A DNA stretch of 43,806 nucleotides from Opitutia bacterium (GCA_003142955.1 PLOH01000113.1:28058-71863); one strand, 5' to 3'. Positions 7,736-16,391 are shown, numbered from the stretch's first letter. Program-made: numbers and translations. Notes: generated from the sequence alone by a model not told the origin.

Positions 7736-8341
7736 ATGAGCAAGCTCGTCGAGAAACGCACGGTGGACATGCAGATCATCGGCGACTGGGTAGAGCCCGG
7801 CAGCCGCGTGCTCGACCTGGGCTGCGGCCGCGGCGTGCTGCTCGACTACCTGCAGCAGACCAAGCAGGTCCGGGGCCTCGGGGTGGACCTCGACTTCCAG
7901 AAAATCCTCGGCTGCGTTCGTCGCGGCGTCACCGCCTACCAGGGGGACATGGAGGCGTTCATGCATGCGTTTCCCGACCGGTTCTTTGACCGCGTCATCT
8001 GCTCCCGTACCGTGCAGGAACTCACTGATCCGGCGGCCGTCATCCTGGCCGCCCTGCGCGTTGGTCGGGCCGTTACGGTTGGATTCGTCAATCACGGCTA
8101 TTGGAAGAACCGTGCCGACGCCTTTTTTCGCGGTCGCAAGCCGCGCAATCCCGTTTATACGACCGAGTGGTATGAAAGCCGTCCGGCCAATCCGGTCACG
8201 ATCATTGACTTTGAAGGTTTTAGCACGGCCAGGGGAATTTCCATCTCTCGCCGCGCGCTCCTCCGCGGAGACTGGCATACGCCCTGCACGTTCCGCCCGA
8301 ATCTTTTTGCCGGCTACGCGCTGTACGATTTGACAAAGTAG
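7736..8341 (+). CDS. metW: Methionine biosynthesis protein MetW (SAM-binding fold)
   Basis: A 201-residue class I methyltransferase-fold protein with motif I RVLDLGCGRGVLLDYL at about 22-37 and the MetW-specific stretches GLGVDLD, VICSRTVQEL and FVNHGYWKNRADAFFRGRKP. MetW partners MetX in homoserine activation, and the genes normally sit side by side as metXW. Here they are about 5.5 kb apart on the same strand with restriction and TA-type genes between them, so the pair was probably split by insertion. The TAG stop lies inside a REP-like repeat (8338-8396). Confidence 0.92.
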   Translation: MSKLVEKRTVDMQIIGDWVEPGSRVLDLGCGRGVLLDYLQQTKQVRGLGVDLDFQKILGCVRRGVTAYQGDMEAFMHAFPDRFFDRVICSRTVQELTDPAAVILAALRVGRAVTVGFVNHGYWKNRADAFFRGRKPRNPVYTTEWYESRPANPVTIIDFEGFSTARGISISRRALLRGDWHTPCTFRPNLFAGYALYDLTK

Positions 8342-8396
8342 GAAGCCTGCTTGCAGGCGATGAACGCTGAAAATCGCGAGCAAGCTCGCTTCCTAC
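8338..8396. repeat. REP/BIME-like element, family GTAGGAAG...CTTCCTAC
   Basis: A 59-bp element with inverted ends GTAGGAAG (8338-8345) and CTTCCTAC (8389-8396) enclosing two perfect hairpins, GCCTGC-TT-GCAGGC and GCGAGC-AA-GCTCGC. A longer, inverted relative lies at 21392-21479. The GCGAGC/GCTCGC arms with TT/AA loops closely resemble Pseudomonas REP sequences. The stop codon of metW (TAG, 8339-8341) is provided by the repeat end. Confidence 0.75.
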
Positions 8397-8431
8397 AGTT
8401 GGGTGCCGGGCAAAAACGCGTGTTGCCTGTC

Positions 8432-8453
8432 CCAAAACGGCTCGGCGTTTTGG
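8432..8453. terminator. Hairpin between metW and the phosphofructokinase gene
   Basis: A perfect 8-bp stem CCAAAACG/CGTTTTGG with loop GCTCGG. A second imperfect structure follows at about 8458-8489 (GGAGCG...CGCTCC enclosing GGAC-GAA-GTCC), ending against the TAG stop of the minus-strand gene. There is no long T-run, so transcription termination between these convergent genes is possible but unproven; a REP-type repeat is equally likely. Confidence 0.35.
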
Positions 8454-8490
8454 CCAAGGAGCGATAAGGACGAAGTCCGAAGCGCTCCTC

Positions 8491-9747
8491 CTACACCTCG
8501 TACGGCGGGAGGGTCTTTTCGATGCGGTGCTTCTCGAGGCGGGCGAAAGCCGGCAGGCCGTTGTCATACGGCACGGGCACCTCGCCCTGGATGAGCGGGA
8601 GCGCGTAACGGAAGAACTGGAAATTCATGCTCACGTTGTCTTCGTTGATCCACTCCCGCGGGAGTTTCTTGACGCCGTTGGCAATCTCGCTGAGCGGTGC
8701 CAGCCCCGTTTCACAGGTGTAATGTTCGGTGTCGCCGCGAACGAGCACGACCATCTTGTCCGTCTCGCCCGCGATCGCCGCCCTGACGGCGGCCTGCCCG
8801 GCGAGAAACGCCTCGTCGTTATCCGTCTTGGAGGAACAATGGGCGGCGGCCCGCTGGGCGATGCCGAGCTTCGCGGTGCGCGCCTTCACCCCCACCTGCT
8901 GTTCCACGAGACCCTTAAGGTATTCGGCCGCGCCGCCGAGTTGCGCATGGCCGAACGCGTCGGTGCTCGTGCTGTCGGTCGCGACGTAATTGCCATCCTT
9001 GTCCAGCAGGCCCTCGCCCACGACCACAAAGCAATATTTTTCCCGCTTCAGCACGCGGCGCACATCTTCAACGAATTTTTCGGCGCTGAACGGGGTCTCC
9101 GGGAGATAAATCAGGTGCGGCGGGTCGTGCGGATGATCCCGGCGTTTCGCGAGCGCCGAGCCGGCGGCGATCCATCCAGCGTTGCGGCCCATGACCTCGA
9201 GAATCGAGACGAGGTCGTTCTGGCCCATGGCCTCGTTGTCGCAGGCCAGCTCGCGCACGGTCGTGCAGACGTATTTGACCACGCTGCCGTAGCCCGGGCA
9301 ATGATCGGTGACGGACAGGTCGTTATCGATCGTCTTCGGGATGCCGATCACCCGCAGCTCGTAATTCTGCGCCTGCGCCAGCTTGGAAATCTTGTCGGCA
9401 GTGTCCTGGGAATCGTTGCCCCCGCAGTAGAAAAAGTACCGGATGTTGTGCGTTTTGAAGACCTCGAGCACCCGGTCAAAGTCCTGCTGCTTCTTCAGCT
9501 TGTAGCGGCAGGTGCCCAGGGCGGCTCCCGGCGTGTGACGGAGGGCCCGGATTTGTTGCTGTGACTCGGCAGCCAGGTCGACAAACTCCTCGTTGATGAT
9601 GCCCAGCACGCCGTTGAGGCCACCGTAGACCTCTTCGATGCAATTGTGGTTGAGCGCTTCGGCAACGACACCAGCCACACTGGCATTGATGACCGCGGTC
9701 GGACCGCCGGATTGGGCGACGAGACAGTTTCCTACGAGTTCAGCCAT
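8491..9747 (-). CDS. 6-phosphofructokinase, probably pyrophosphate-dependent
   Basis: A 418-residue PFK-family enzyme phosphorylating fructose 6-phosphate in glycolysis. Visible motifs are AQSGGPTAVINAS (11-23), GGNDS (109-113), PKTIDNDL (137-144) and VMGRNAGWIAAGSALA. E. coli ATP-PFK has Gly where this protein has Lys138; Lys in PKTxDND is the known marker of PPi-dependent enzymes. The GGNDS loop is close to the GGDDS seen in PPi enzymes. PPi use makes the step reversible. The gene stands alone; 438 bp separate it from the divergent operon at 10186. A second PFK is encoded at 26538-27671. Confidence 0.92.
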   Translation of the reverse strand: MAELVGNCLVAQSGGPTAVINASVAGVVAEALNHNCIEEVYGGLNGVLGIINEEFVDLAAESQQQIRALRHTPGAALGTCRYKLKKQQDFDRVLEVFKTHNIRYFFYCGGNDSQDTADKISKLAQAQNYELRVIGIPKTIDNDLSVTDHCPGYGSVVKYVCTTVRELACDNEAMGQNDLVSILEVMGRNAGWIAAGSALAKRRDHPHDPPHLIYLPETPFSAEKFVEDVRRVLKREKYCFVVVGEGLLDKDGNYVATDSTSTDAFGHAQLGGAAEYLKGLVEQQVGVKARTAKLGIAQRAAAHCSSKTDNDEAFLAGQAAVRAAIAGETDKMVVLVRGDTEHYTCETGLAPLSEIANGVKKLPREWINEDNVSMNFQFFRYALPLIQGEVPVPYDNGLPAFARLEKHRIEKTLPPYEV

Positions 9748-10185
9748 GGCGAGGAGGAATGAAAGGGTTCAAGATGACGTGTAGAGGATCAACGAAAGGC
9801 TCCGCTCCGAGGCGTGGCAATTCAAATTTCCCGCCCGTGACGGCAATCGCGCCCCGCGGCCGGATGCGATTCGCGTGCCGCCTGCCCGAAAACCCGGATT
9901 TCTGCCCATGGAAAACGTGCGTTGACCACCCCACTTCGCTTGCTGCCACGATGGCGAATGCCAGCCGCCCGTCTCTACCAACCATGCGAGCAGGGCGGGC
10001 CCCTTGGCGGAACTGAGGGCGCGTTTGGCGGAACTTCCCCAGCGTTCAACGGTAGTAACATAGCATTTGCAGGTGACGGACCGGGCGCTAATCTGACAAT
10101 TTTGTATTCATGGGATAGGGTAATTGCCGCACCGCCACCGGGTCCGGTGCCTCGTCTCTGACCAGCTTCACCTGAATTATTCTCC
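9748..10185. other. Divergent intergenic region, 438 bp
   Basis: This lies between the minus-strand phosphofructokinase and the plus-strand W-P-L-F/mla operon, so it must hold promoters for both. On the plus strand CTGACA (10093-10098), a 17-bp spacer and TAGGGT (10116-10121) form a fair sigma-70-like promoter about 65 bp before the operon start. A 6-bp hairpin GCACCG/CGGTGC (10129-10150) would fall at the start of the transcript and has no T-run. No coding frame here looks real. Confidence 0.5.
10093..10121 (+). promoter_or_regulatory. Candidate promoter of the W-P-L-F/mla operon
   Basis: CTGACA (one mismatch to the -35 consensus) and TAGGGT (three matches to TATAAT) are separated by 17 bp. 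It sits in AT-rich sequence upstream of the first gene of the operon. This is a prediction from sequence alone. Confidence 0.3.
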
Positions 10186-11673
10186 ATGCGCGTTTGCCAG
10201 CTTATCGCATTCCTTGGCCTGACGGGCCTTTGCTGCATCCCGGCGGGGGCGGAGGAAAGCAATTACTGGCCGTTGATCGTCGTGCGGGGGAGCCCGGGCA
10301 AGTCACCGGCGGGGCCGGAACATTCCTGGCAGGCGGTGGGACCTCTGTTTTTCGGCCAAACCACTGCCGACGGCAACCGTAGCGGAGGCTTCAGGCCGGT
10401 TTTGGTGTACGCGAAGAACGCCGCCGACCACACCACCGAAACCGATTTCCTTTACCCTTTATTGAGTCGCCGGACGGACGAAACCGCCTCGCGGTGGAGC
10501 CTGCTGGAGTTGATTAATTCCCAACAGCCCAAGCCGTCCGCTCCGCCAGACGACCGGGAGCACCGCTTCGATGTCTGGCCGTTCTATTTTTCCCGCAACA
10601 CCGGCAATCCCGCCACGTCCTATCACGCCTTGTTTCCGCTCCAGGGCACGATGATTGATCGGCTAGGCTATGACCGCCTTTCCTGGACGCTGTTCCCACT
10701 CTACGGCCGGTTCGAACAGCATGGGGTGACAACGACCGCCACTCCCTGGCCAATCATCAAAATCGTGCGCGGAGACGGCAATCATGGCTTCTCGCTCTGG
10801 CCGCTGTTCGGCTGGCGGGCGAAAGCCGGCGTCGATCACGAGCAGTTCTACCTCTGGCCGCTGATCTACAAGAATGAATCGAAATTGTCGCAGCCCAAGC
10901 CGGAGGTGAATCTGGGCGTGCTGCCCTTCTACGCCCGCGACGAGAGCGCGGACATGTTAAGCGAGACCTATGCCTGGCCGTTCTTCGGTTATACCCATCG
11001 CACGGCGCCGTACCATTACGATGAAACCCGCTGGTTCTGGCCGCTCCTCGTCCAAGGCCGGGGCGACGACCGCCGAATCAACCGCTGGGCTCCATTCTAC
11101 ACCCATTCCACCATCAAAGGGGACGACAAGCACTGGGTGCTCTGGCCCCTTTTCCGGCGCGAGCAATGGACGGATGACGGCCTCACTCAGACCAAGACCC
11201 AGTTCCTTTTCTTTTTCTATTGGTCCCTCCGCGAGCGCAGTGCGAATCACCCCAGCCTCCCGTCAGCCCAGAAGACGCATGTCTGGCCTGTCTTCAGTTA
11301 TTGGGACGACGGAGCGAGCCACCGGCAATTTCAGCTGCTAAGCCCGCTGGAGGTGTTTTTTCAAGACAATGAGCCGGTGCGGCGCGCCTACACGCCGCTT
11401 TTTGCGGTCTACCGATACGAACGGTTTGCCACCGACAATACCCAGGCTACATTGCTCTGGGATGCGGTCACCTGGCGCCGCTCGCCCGGACACCGCGAAT
11501 TCCATCTCGGCCCGCTTTTCAGCGTCGCCACCGGGCACGGGCACGGTCGCATCGCGCTGATCAGCGGCGTCATCGGTTTGAAACGCGACGGGAACAATAG
11601 TTCCTGGCGGCTGTTCGTGTTCGATTTTTCCTCCAATCCGGATAAGAAGGCCGCAGGGGCTGCGTCACCATGA
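10186..11673 (+). CDS. Exported W-P-L-F repeat protein, first gene of the mla-type operon
   Basis: A 495-residue protein I do not recognise as a named family. A signal peptide is clear (MRVCQLIAFLGLTGLCCIPAGA, cleavage likely after residue 22). The mature chain is built of about 15 imperfect units of 20-30 residues centred on an aromatic-W-P-[LFI]-[FYI] core: YWPLI (28), LYPLL (89), VWPFY (130), LFPLY (169), PWPII (188), LWPLF (204), LWPLI (223), AWPFF (263), FWPLL (284), LWPLF (319), VWPVF (366). Alternating aromatic/hydrophobic strands with charged turns suggest a beta-rich, perhaps outer-membrane barrel, structure. Its stop overlaps the mlaE start (ATGA, 11670-11673), so it is translationally coupled to the lipid transporter and may be its outer-membrane partner. 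Confidence 0.8.
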   Translation: MRVCQLIAFLGLTGLCCIPAGAEESNYWPLIVVRGSPGKSPAGPEHSWQAVGPLFFGQTTADGNRSGGFRPVLVYAKNAADHTTETDFLYPLLSRRTDETASRWSLLELINSQQPKPSAPPDDREHRFDVWPFYFSRNTGNPATSYHALFPLQGTMIDRLGYDRLSWTLFPLYGRFEQHGVTTTATPWPIIKIVRGDGNHGFSLWPLFGWRAKAGVDHEQFYLWPLIYKNESKLSQPKPEVNLGVLPFYARDESADMLSETYAWPFFGYTHRTAPYHYDETRWFWPLLVQGRGDDRRINRWAPFYTHSTIKGDDKHWVLWPLFRREQWTDDGLTQTKTQFLFFFYWSLRERSANHPSLPSAQKTHVWPVFSYWDDGASHRQFQLLSPLEVFFQDNEPVRRAYTPLFAVYRYERFATDNTQATLLWDAVTWRRSPGHREFHLGPLFSVATGHGHGRIALISGVIGLKRDGNNSSWRLFVFDFSSNPDKKAAGAASP

Positions 11674-12422
11674 AACAACTTAACGCCATCATCGAGAGCA
11701 TTGGCAGCACCGTGCTGCTGGCCTTCAACTCCGGCAGGTATCTGAAGACCCTGCCGCGGCAATTCCCGCGCCTCATCGAGCAATGCTATCTGATCGGTTA
11801 TACGACCCTGCCGATTGTCACCATCCTCAGCTTCTTCATCGGCTCGGTGCTCGCCCTGCAGAGCGGGTACAGCATGCAGAATTTCGGCGCCAAACAGCTC
11901 ATTGGAACGCTCGTCGGGATGTCGATGGTCCGGGAGCTCGGCCCGGTGATGGTGGCAATCCTGGTGACGGGCCGCGTCGGTTCCGCCATCACCGCGGAAC
12001 TCGCCTCGATGAAGGTTTACCAGGAGATCGATGCCCTCGAGACCATGAACATTCCCCCCGAACGCATGCTCGTGATGCCCCGGTTGGTGGCGGTGCTGTT
12101 CATGATGCCAGTGCTGGCCAGCATCACGAATCTCTGCGGCTGGTTCGGAGGCGCGTTGGTCTGCAAATACACCGCTTTCATCGCCGTCGAGCCCGACGCC
12201 TACTTCGCCGCGCTAAAACGTTTCATGGGGGCGAAGGATGTCTGGGATGGCCTGATTAAAGCGGAGGTCTTTGGGTTCGCGGTGATCCTGGTTTCCTGCA
12301 GCATTGGCCTCAACACCCGCGGGGGCCCGCGGGAGATTGGCGCCGCCGTCACCAAGGCGGTGGTGGTTTCGCTCATCCTCATCCTGGTGCTCGATTATTT
12401 CGTCACCAAAGTTCTCATTTAA
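11670..12422 (+). CDS. mlaE: MlaE-family ABC transporter permease
   Basis: A 250-residue inner-membrane permease of the MlaE family, which moves phospholipid or other lipid between the inner membrane and the MCE protein. Recognisable stretches are an N-terminal amphipathic segment, then IVTILSFFIGSVLALQSGYSMQ, MVRELGPVMVAILVTGRVGSAITAELASMKV and EIDALETMNI, the conserved cytoplasmic loop that contacts the ATPase. About five membrane segments are visible, ending with SLILILVLDYFVTKVLI. It overlaps the upstream repeat-protein gene by four bases and precedes mlaF by 6 bp, so all are one transcript. Confidence 0.94.
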   Translation: MKQLNAIIESIGSTVLLAFNSGRYLKTLPRQFPRLIEQCYLIGYTTLPIVTILSFFIGSVLALQSGYSMQNFGAKQLIGTLVGMSMVRELGPVMVAILVTGRVGSAITAELASMKVYQEIDALETMNIPPERMLVMPRLVAVLFMMPVLASITNLCGWFGGALVCKYTAFIAVEPDAYFAALKRFMGAKDVWDGLIKAEVFGFAVILVSCSIGLNTRGGPREIGAAVTKAVVVSLILILVLDYFVTKVLI

Positions 12423-12428
12423 TCCGTC

Positions 12429-13226
12429 ATGGCTGGCTCCACCTCTCTCATCGCCGAGAAGACCTTTGGCGTGACCATCGAGAAGCTCAACAAGAGCTTC
12501 GACGGCGTCCCCGTGCTCAAGGACATTTCCCTGGAAGTGAAACCAGGCGAGATTTTCGTCATCATGGGCCCCAGCGGTTCCGGCAAAAGCGTGCTGCTCC
12601 GGCACGTCGCCGGACTGGAAGTGCCCACCAGCGGCAGCGTCCACATCGGCGACTTTAACCCGGCCGATCCCGCCACGCGTCAGCAGATCCACCTCGCCCT
12701 GGTCTTTCAGGCCGGCGCCTTGTTTAATTCGCTTTCGGTCTATGACAATCTCGCGCTCTATCCGCGCGAGCACCGGCTGGGCAACGAAGCCCAAATCCGC
12801 GACCGGGTCATGCACGCGCTGCAGATCCTGTCGCTGGAAAAAGCCGTGGCCCAGTATCCGGCAGAACTGTCCGGCGGCATGAAGAAACGGGTGGCCATTG
12901 CTCGCGCCCTGGTCATGGAGCCTCAATTGCTGCTTTACGACGAACCCACCTCCGAGCTCGATCCGGTGATGTCAGCCACGATCATTGAGATCATCGCCGC
13001 GCTGCGTGAACACACCGCCGTCACCACGATCGTCGTTTCGCATGACCGTACCCTCGCCATGTCGATCGCCGACCGCATTGCCATCATCATGGACGGCCGG
13101 ATCCGCGCCATCGGTGGGGTCGCCGATTTCGAGCATCCCGCCAATCCCGCCATCGCGAATTTCCTCAATCCGACCATCGATCTGAAGAATCCCCGCTTTA
13201 AACAACTGGAGAATGACCATGAATAA
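12429..13226 (+). CDS. mlaF: MlaF-family ABC transporter ATPase
   Basis: A 265-residue nucleotide-binding subunit that powers the MlaE permease. It has Walker A GPSGSGKS (47-54), Q-loop VFQAGALFNSLSVYDN, ABC signature LSGGMKKR (about 147-154), Walker B LLLYDEPTSELDP and the switch histidine in VVSHD. The LSGGMKKR form of the signature is typical of MlaF rather than of nutrient importers. It is embedded in the mla operon and overlaps the start of mlaD by 8 bases. Confidence 0.95.
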   Translation: MAGSTSLIAEKTFGVTIEKLNKSFDGVPVLKDISLEVKPGEIFVIMGPSGSGKSVLLRHVAGLEVPTSGSVHIGDFNPADPATRQQIHLALVFQAGALFNSLSVYDNLALYPREHRLGNEAQIRDRVMHALQILSLEKAVAQYPAELSGGMKKRVAIARALVMEPQLLLYDEPTSELDPVMSATIIEIIAALREHTAVTTIVVSHDRTLAMSIADRIAIIMDGRIRAIGGVADFEHPANPAIANFLNPTIDLKNPRFKQLENDHE

Positions 13227-14208
13227 TCGCATACAATCCATCCGCGTCGGGCTTTTCTTCCTTCTCGGCCTGGCCCTGCTCTGGGTGACGTTCGAGTCGC
13301 TCAACGGGGGGCGCGTCTTCAAGCAGAAGGGCTACGCGCTGCTCGCCCGGTTCGAAAACCTGAAAGGTCTTCAGGACGGCGACGACATTCTGATGGCAGG
13401 GGTGAGAATTGGTTCCGTGAGGCAGACCCGTCTGGCGGAGCGCAAGGCGGAAGCCGTGCTCAGCATTCAACCCGGAATCAACATCCCCAACGACGCCGTT
13501 GCCATGGTGGCCACCTCCAGCCTCCTCGGCAGCAACCACCTTGAGATCACCGTCGGCTCGACCGGCCTGCCCTTCCTGCAGCCGGGCGCTGAGATCAAGA
13601 CCCGGAACACCGTCGATATGAACGAAGTCATCGCCAAGTTGGGGTCCCTGGGTGACCGGCTGGAACAGGTCGTCGGCGACATCGGCAAGAATCTCGGAGG
13701 CAATGACAGCGGCAACATCTTCAAGAAGATCGACAAGCTGGTCACTGACAATGGACCGAAACTCACCGAGACCATCTCAAATCTGCAGGACATCACCGCC
13801 AAGATCCGCAGCGGCGAGGGGACCATCGGCAAACTGGTGAACGATTCCAAGCTCCACGACGACCTCCTCGCCTCGGTCGACGAAATCAAGGGGGCGGCTA
13901 CCGACGCCCGGACCTTCGTCTCGAACGCCCAGGCCATCGTTGAACAGGTGAAAGCCGGCAAAGGGGCGCTCGGCGCCCTAGTCTACGACGAGCAGACCGG
14001 CACGGAGGTCAAGCTCGCCGTGAAAAACCTCAAAGAAGTTTCCGACAAGCTCAACAATGGCCAGGGAACCCTGGGGAAGTTGATCAGCGACGATTCTCTG
14101 TTTCGCGAGGCACAGGGTACCATGCGCAAGGTCGACCGGGCAGTTGATGGCCTGAGCGACCAGGGTCCGATCACTGCCGTCGGCGTCGCTGCCAAGTCGC
14201 TGTTTTAG
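13219..14208 (+). CDS. mlaD: MlaD/MCE-domain lipid-binding protein
   Basis: A 329-residue protein with one N-terminal transmembrane anchor (about 9-27, VGLFFLLGLALLWVTFES) and one MCE domain (about 38-120: LLARFENLKGLQDGDDILMA, then SSLLGSNHLEITVG). The C-terminal half is helical and contains three copies of a G-x-G-[TA]-[IL]-G-[KA]-L-[VI] motif (GEGTIGKLV, GKGALGALV, GQGTLGKLI), as in longer MCE proteins that form periplasmic tunnels. The start at 13219 is chosen because GGAG at 13208-13211 sits 7 bases upstream; ATG 13213 is too close to it. No MlaB (STAS) or MlaC gene follows directly. Confidence 0.93.
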   Translation: MNNRIQSIRVGLFFLLGLALLWVTFESLNGGRVFKQKGYALLARFENLKGLQDGDDILMAGVRIGSVRQTRLAERKAEAVLSIQPGINIPNDAVAMVATSSLLGSNHLEITVGSTGLPFLQPGAEIKTRNTVDMNEVIAKLGSLGDRLEQVVGDIGKNLGGNDSGNIFKKIDKLVTDNGPKLTETISNLQDITAKIRSGEGTIGKLVNDSKLHDDLLASVDEIKGAATDARTFVSNAQAIVEQVKAGKGALGALVYDEQTGTEVKLAVKNLKEVSDKLNNGQGTLGKLISDDSLFREAQGTMRKVDRAVDGLSDQGPITAVGVAAKSLF

Positions 14209-14318
14209 GCCCATGGACGGTACCGGGACGCCGGTTTGAGAAACGGCGGCACTCGTGTAATGATAGGGAGAGCAAGTCTGCGCCCCGGGCCGAGAGGCCG
14301 CGCCGACCCTGCTGGTGC

Positions 14319-16178
14319 ATGATGCCCGTCGCCATGCCGGATTCCAAACCCACAACTGCCGAAGCGGACCCGCTTTCAGCTGGCCCGCCGCCAGACGGCG
14401 GCCCCGCAGAGCGGATTCTGGTAATCGACGACGATCCTACCATCTGCCAGCTGCTATCGATGGTCCTTCTACGCGGCGGATATAAATCCGTCGAAACTGC
14501 CGGTGATGCCGAATGTGCCCAGGCGGTCTTGCGCCGCGGAGGAATCGGCGTGGTCATCACCGACATCCGGATGCCCGGCACCGACGGGCTGTCCCTGATG
14601 CAGTGGGCTCTGGCTCATTGCCCCGGACCGGCGTGGATCGTCTTGTCCGGGCGGGCAACGTTCGACGACGCGGTGAAGGCGGTAAAGCTCGGGGCCTTCG
14701 ATTTTATCAGCAAACCCATCGTGAAGATGGAATCGTTCCTGGTCTCCGTGCGCAACGCTCTGCGCCAGCGGAAACTCGTCGCCGAACAGCTCCGCCTGCA
14801 ATCCGAGCTCGAGCGACGCAATGCGGAACTCCGTCAGCGGGTCGGGCAGCTCGAAGAGGCCTTCAACCTTCTGGCCGAGCAGTCCGAAATCATCTCCCAG
14901 GATCTCGTCCGGGCGGAACTGGTGCAACGCGCCCTGCTGCCGCAACGCGTGCCGGATCTCGGATCGTTCACCTTCGACGCCTATTACCGCCCCGGCCACA
15001 ACGTGGGCGGAGACCTCTACGATGTGGTGCGGGTCGACAATGATCACGCGGCCTTTTACGTCGCCGATGCGGCGGGTCACGGCGTCAGCGCGGCGATGGT
15101 GGCCGTGCTCTTCAAATTGCGGCTGCGCCTTTACGACGCGGGAGCGGGTCGGGTTCTGCCGCCCGATCGGGTGCTCACGGAGGTCAATCGCGCAATTCTC
15201 CTCGAATGCTCCACGCCGGGCCTGTTCCTCACGGCCGCCCTGTGCCAGCTGAATCTCCGGACCGGGGAACTCCTGGTCGCCTCCGGCGGCCATCCTCCGC
15301 TGCTCCTGCGGCGGGCGAAGGGGACGATAGAAACCATCGTCAAGACCGGGCCCGCGCTCGGCCTGGCGGAAGACGCTGTCTACACGGTGTGGTCGACGCA
15401 TTTGGATCGAAATGACCGGCTGTTGCTGTACACCGACGGAATCACCGGGCCGGGGACTGCCGGCCAGCCGCCGAACCACCGGACCATGCTCGCGCTGCTG
15501 AGCGAATCGCCCGGGGAGCCGCAGGAACTCCTCCGGTGCATCCGCGAGCGGACCTTTGGCTGCAATGGGGGCGGAGAACGGGAGGATGACGTCACGCTGG
15601 TCCTCGTTACCGCCGGGGGCACAGGTGGCACGCTGAACCACGAATCTGCGGCAGCGGCGCCCACCCCAGCCTCCTTGGTCCATTCCGGCCGCATTCTCGC
15701 CGGAAGCAATGACCGGTCGACGTTTTTCCGCTTTGAGGACCGGTGTGGCTGGACCCTGGCCGCGGCGTTCCATGACACCTGCCGCGATGAAATCGCCGCT
15801 GGAAAGCACATCGTGCTGGACTTCGCCGGTTGCACCTTTCTGGACAGCACCATGCTCGGCACAATCCACGAAGCGCTCGCCCACGGTCAGAAGTCAGGAA
15901 CCTCGTTCACCCTGCAGGCGCTCCCCTCTGAGATTCGCGACCTGTTCGAGGAACTGGCGATGGAATCCGTGCTGCGCGCCATCGCGGACCCGCCGCAACC
16001 GGTTCCCCCGGATATGATCCCGCTGATGTCGCTACCCACACCGTCAAACCGGGTCCGCCGCCGCATCACCCAGGCCCACGAAGCCATCGCCGCCATCAAT
16101 GACCACAACCGGGAGAAGTTCCGGGATGTTCTCACGCAATTGCGGCAGGATCGTCCGGGGGACGACCTCCTGGGCTAA
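14319..16178 (+). CDS. Response regulator with PP2C-type (RsbU/SpoIIE) phosphatase and STAS domains
   Basis: A 619-residue signalling protein. REC domain at about 31-145 with VIDDDPT, phosphoacceptor Asp82 (VVITDIRMPG) and conserved Lys132 (SKP). A coiled coil follows (about 150-195), then a PPM/SpoIIE phosphatase (about 200-430) with metal-binding Asp232 (GGDLYD), Asp250 (VADAAGHG) and a final DDVTLVLV. A STAS domain (about 465-570) contains LDFAGCTFLDSTMLG, the region that holds the phosphorylatable Ser in anti-sigma antagonists. A phosphorylated REC domain presumably drives dephosphorylation of an antagonist in a partner-switching pathway. Carrying the phosphatase and a STAS domain in one chain is noteworthy; no HATPase kinase or sigma factor gene is adjacent. 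Confidence 0.9.
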   Translation: MMPVAMPDSKPTTAEADPLSAGPPPDGGPAERILVIDDDPTICQLLSMVLLRGGYKSVETAGDAECAQAVLRRGGIGVVITDIRMPGTDGLSLMQWALAHCPGPAWIVLSGRATFDDAVKAVKLGAFDFISKPIVKMESFLVSVRNALRQRKLVAEQLRLQSELERRNAELRQRVGQLEEAFNLLAEQSEIISQDLVRAELVQRALLPQRVPDLGSFTFDAYYRPGHNVGGDLYDVVRVDNDHAAFYVADAAGHGVSAAMVAVLFKLRLRLYDAGAGRVLPPDRVLTEVNRAILLECSTPGLFLTAALCQLNLRTGELLVASGGHPPLLLRRAKGTIETIVKTGPALGLAEDAVYTVWSTHLDRNDRLLLYTDGITGPGTAGQPPNHRTMLALLSESPGEPQELLRCIRERTFGCNGGGEREDDVTLVLVTAGGTGGTLNHESAAAAPTPASLVHSGRILAGSNDRSTFFRFEDRCGWTLAAAFHDTCRDEIAAGKHIVLDFAGCTFLDSTMLGTIHEALAHGQKSGTSFTLQALPSEIRDLFEELAMESVLRAIADPPQPVPPDMIPLMSLPTPSNRVRRRITQAHEAIAAINDHNREKFRDVLTQLRQDRPGDDLLG

Positions 16179-16391
16179 GATCGGATGACTCCGGCGTATT
16201 CACTTTGCGTCGTTTCGGGCGGCCCCGAAGCATGGCGACCGTAGCCGTCGTCCCTCCGCCAACCTGATCGCGTCGCTCCGCTGCCTTGTGCAGTTCGGCC
16301 GGCAGTTAAAATCCGGCAAAGTCCCGCACGCGGCGTGAATACGCTTGCCGCAGTTGCGGCGGTGGTCTCGTCTGGCGAAAACGGCTTCGCA

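Noticed and set aside
8527..9564. Plus-strand frame of 345 codons
   Set aside because: Antisense to the phosphofructokinase gene; composition rich in Arg, Val and His typical of shadow frames.
14469..15884. Minus-strand frame of 471 codons
   Set aside because: Antisense to the REC-PP2C-STAS gene, which has strong domain motifs.
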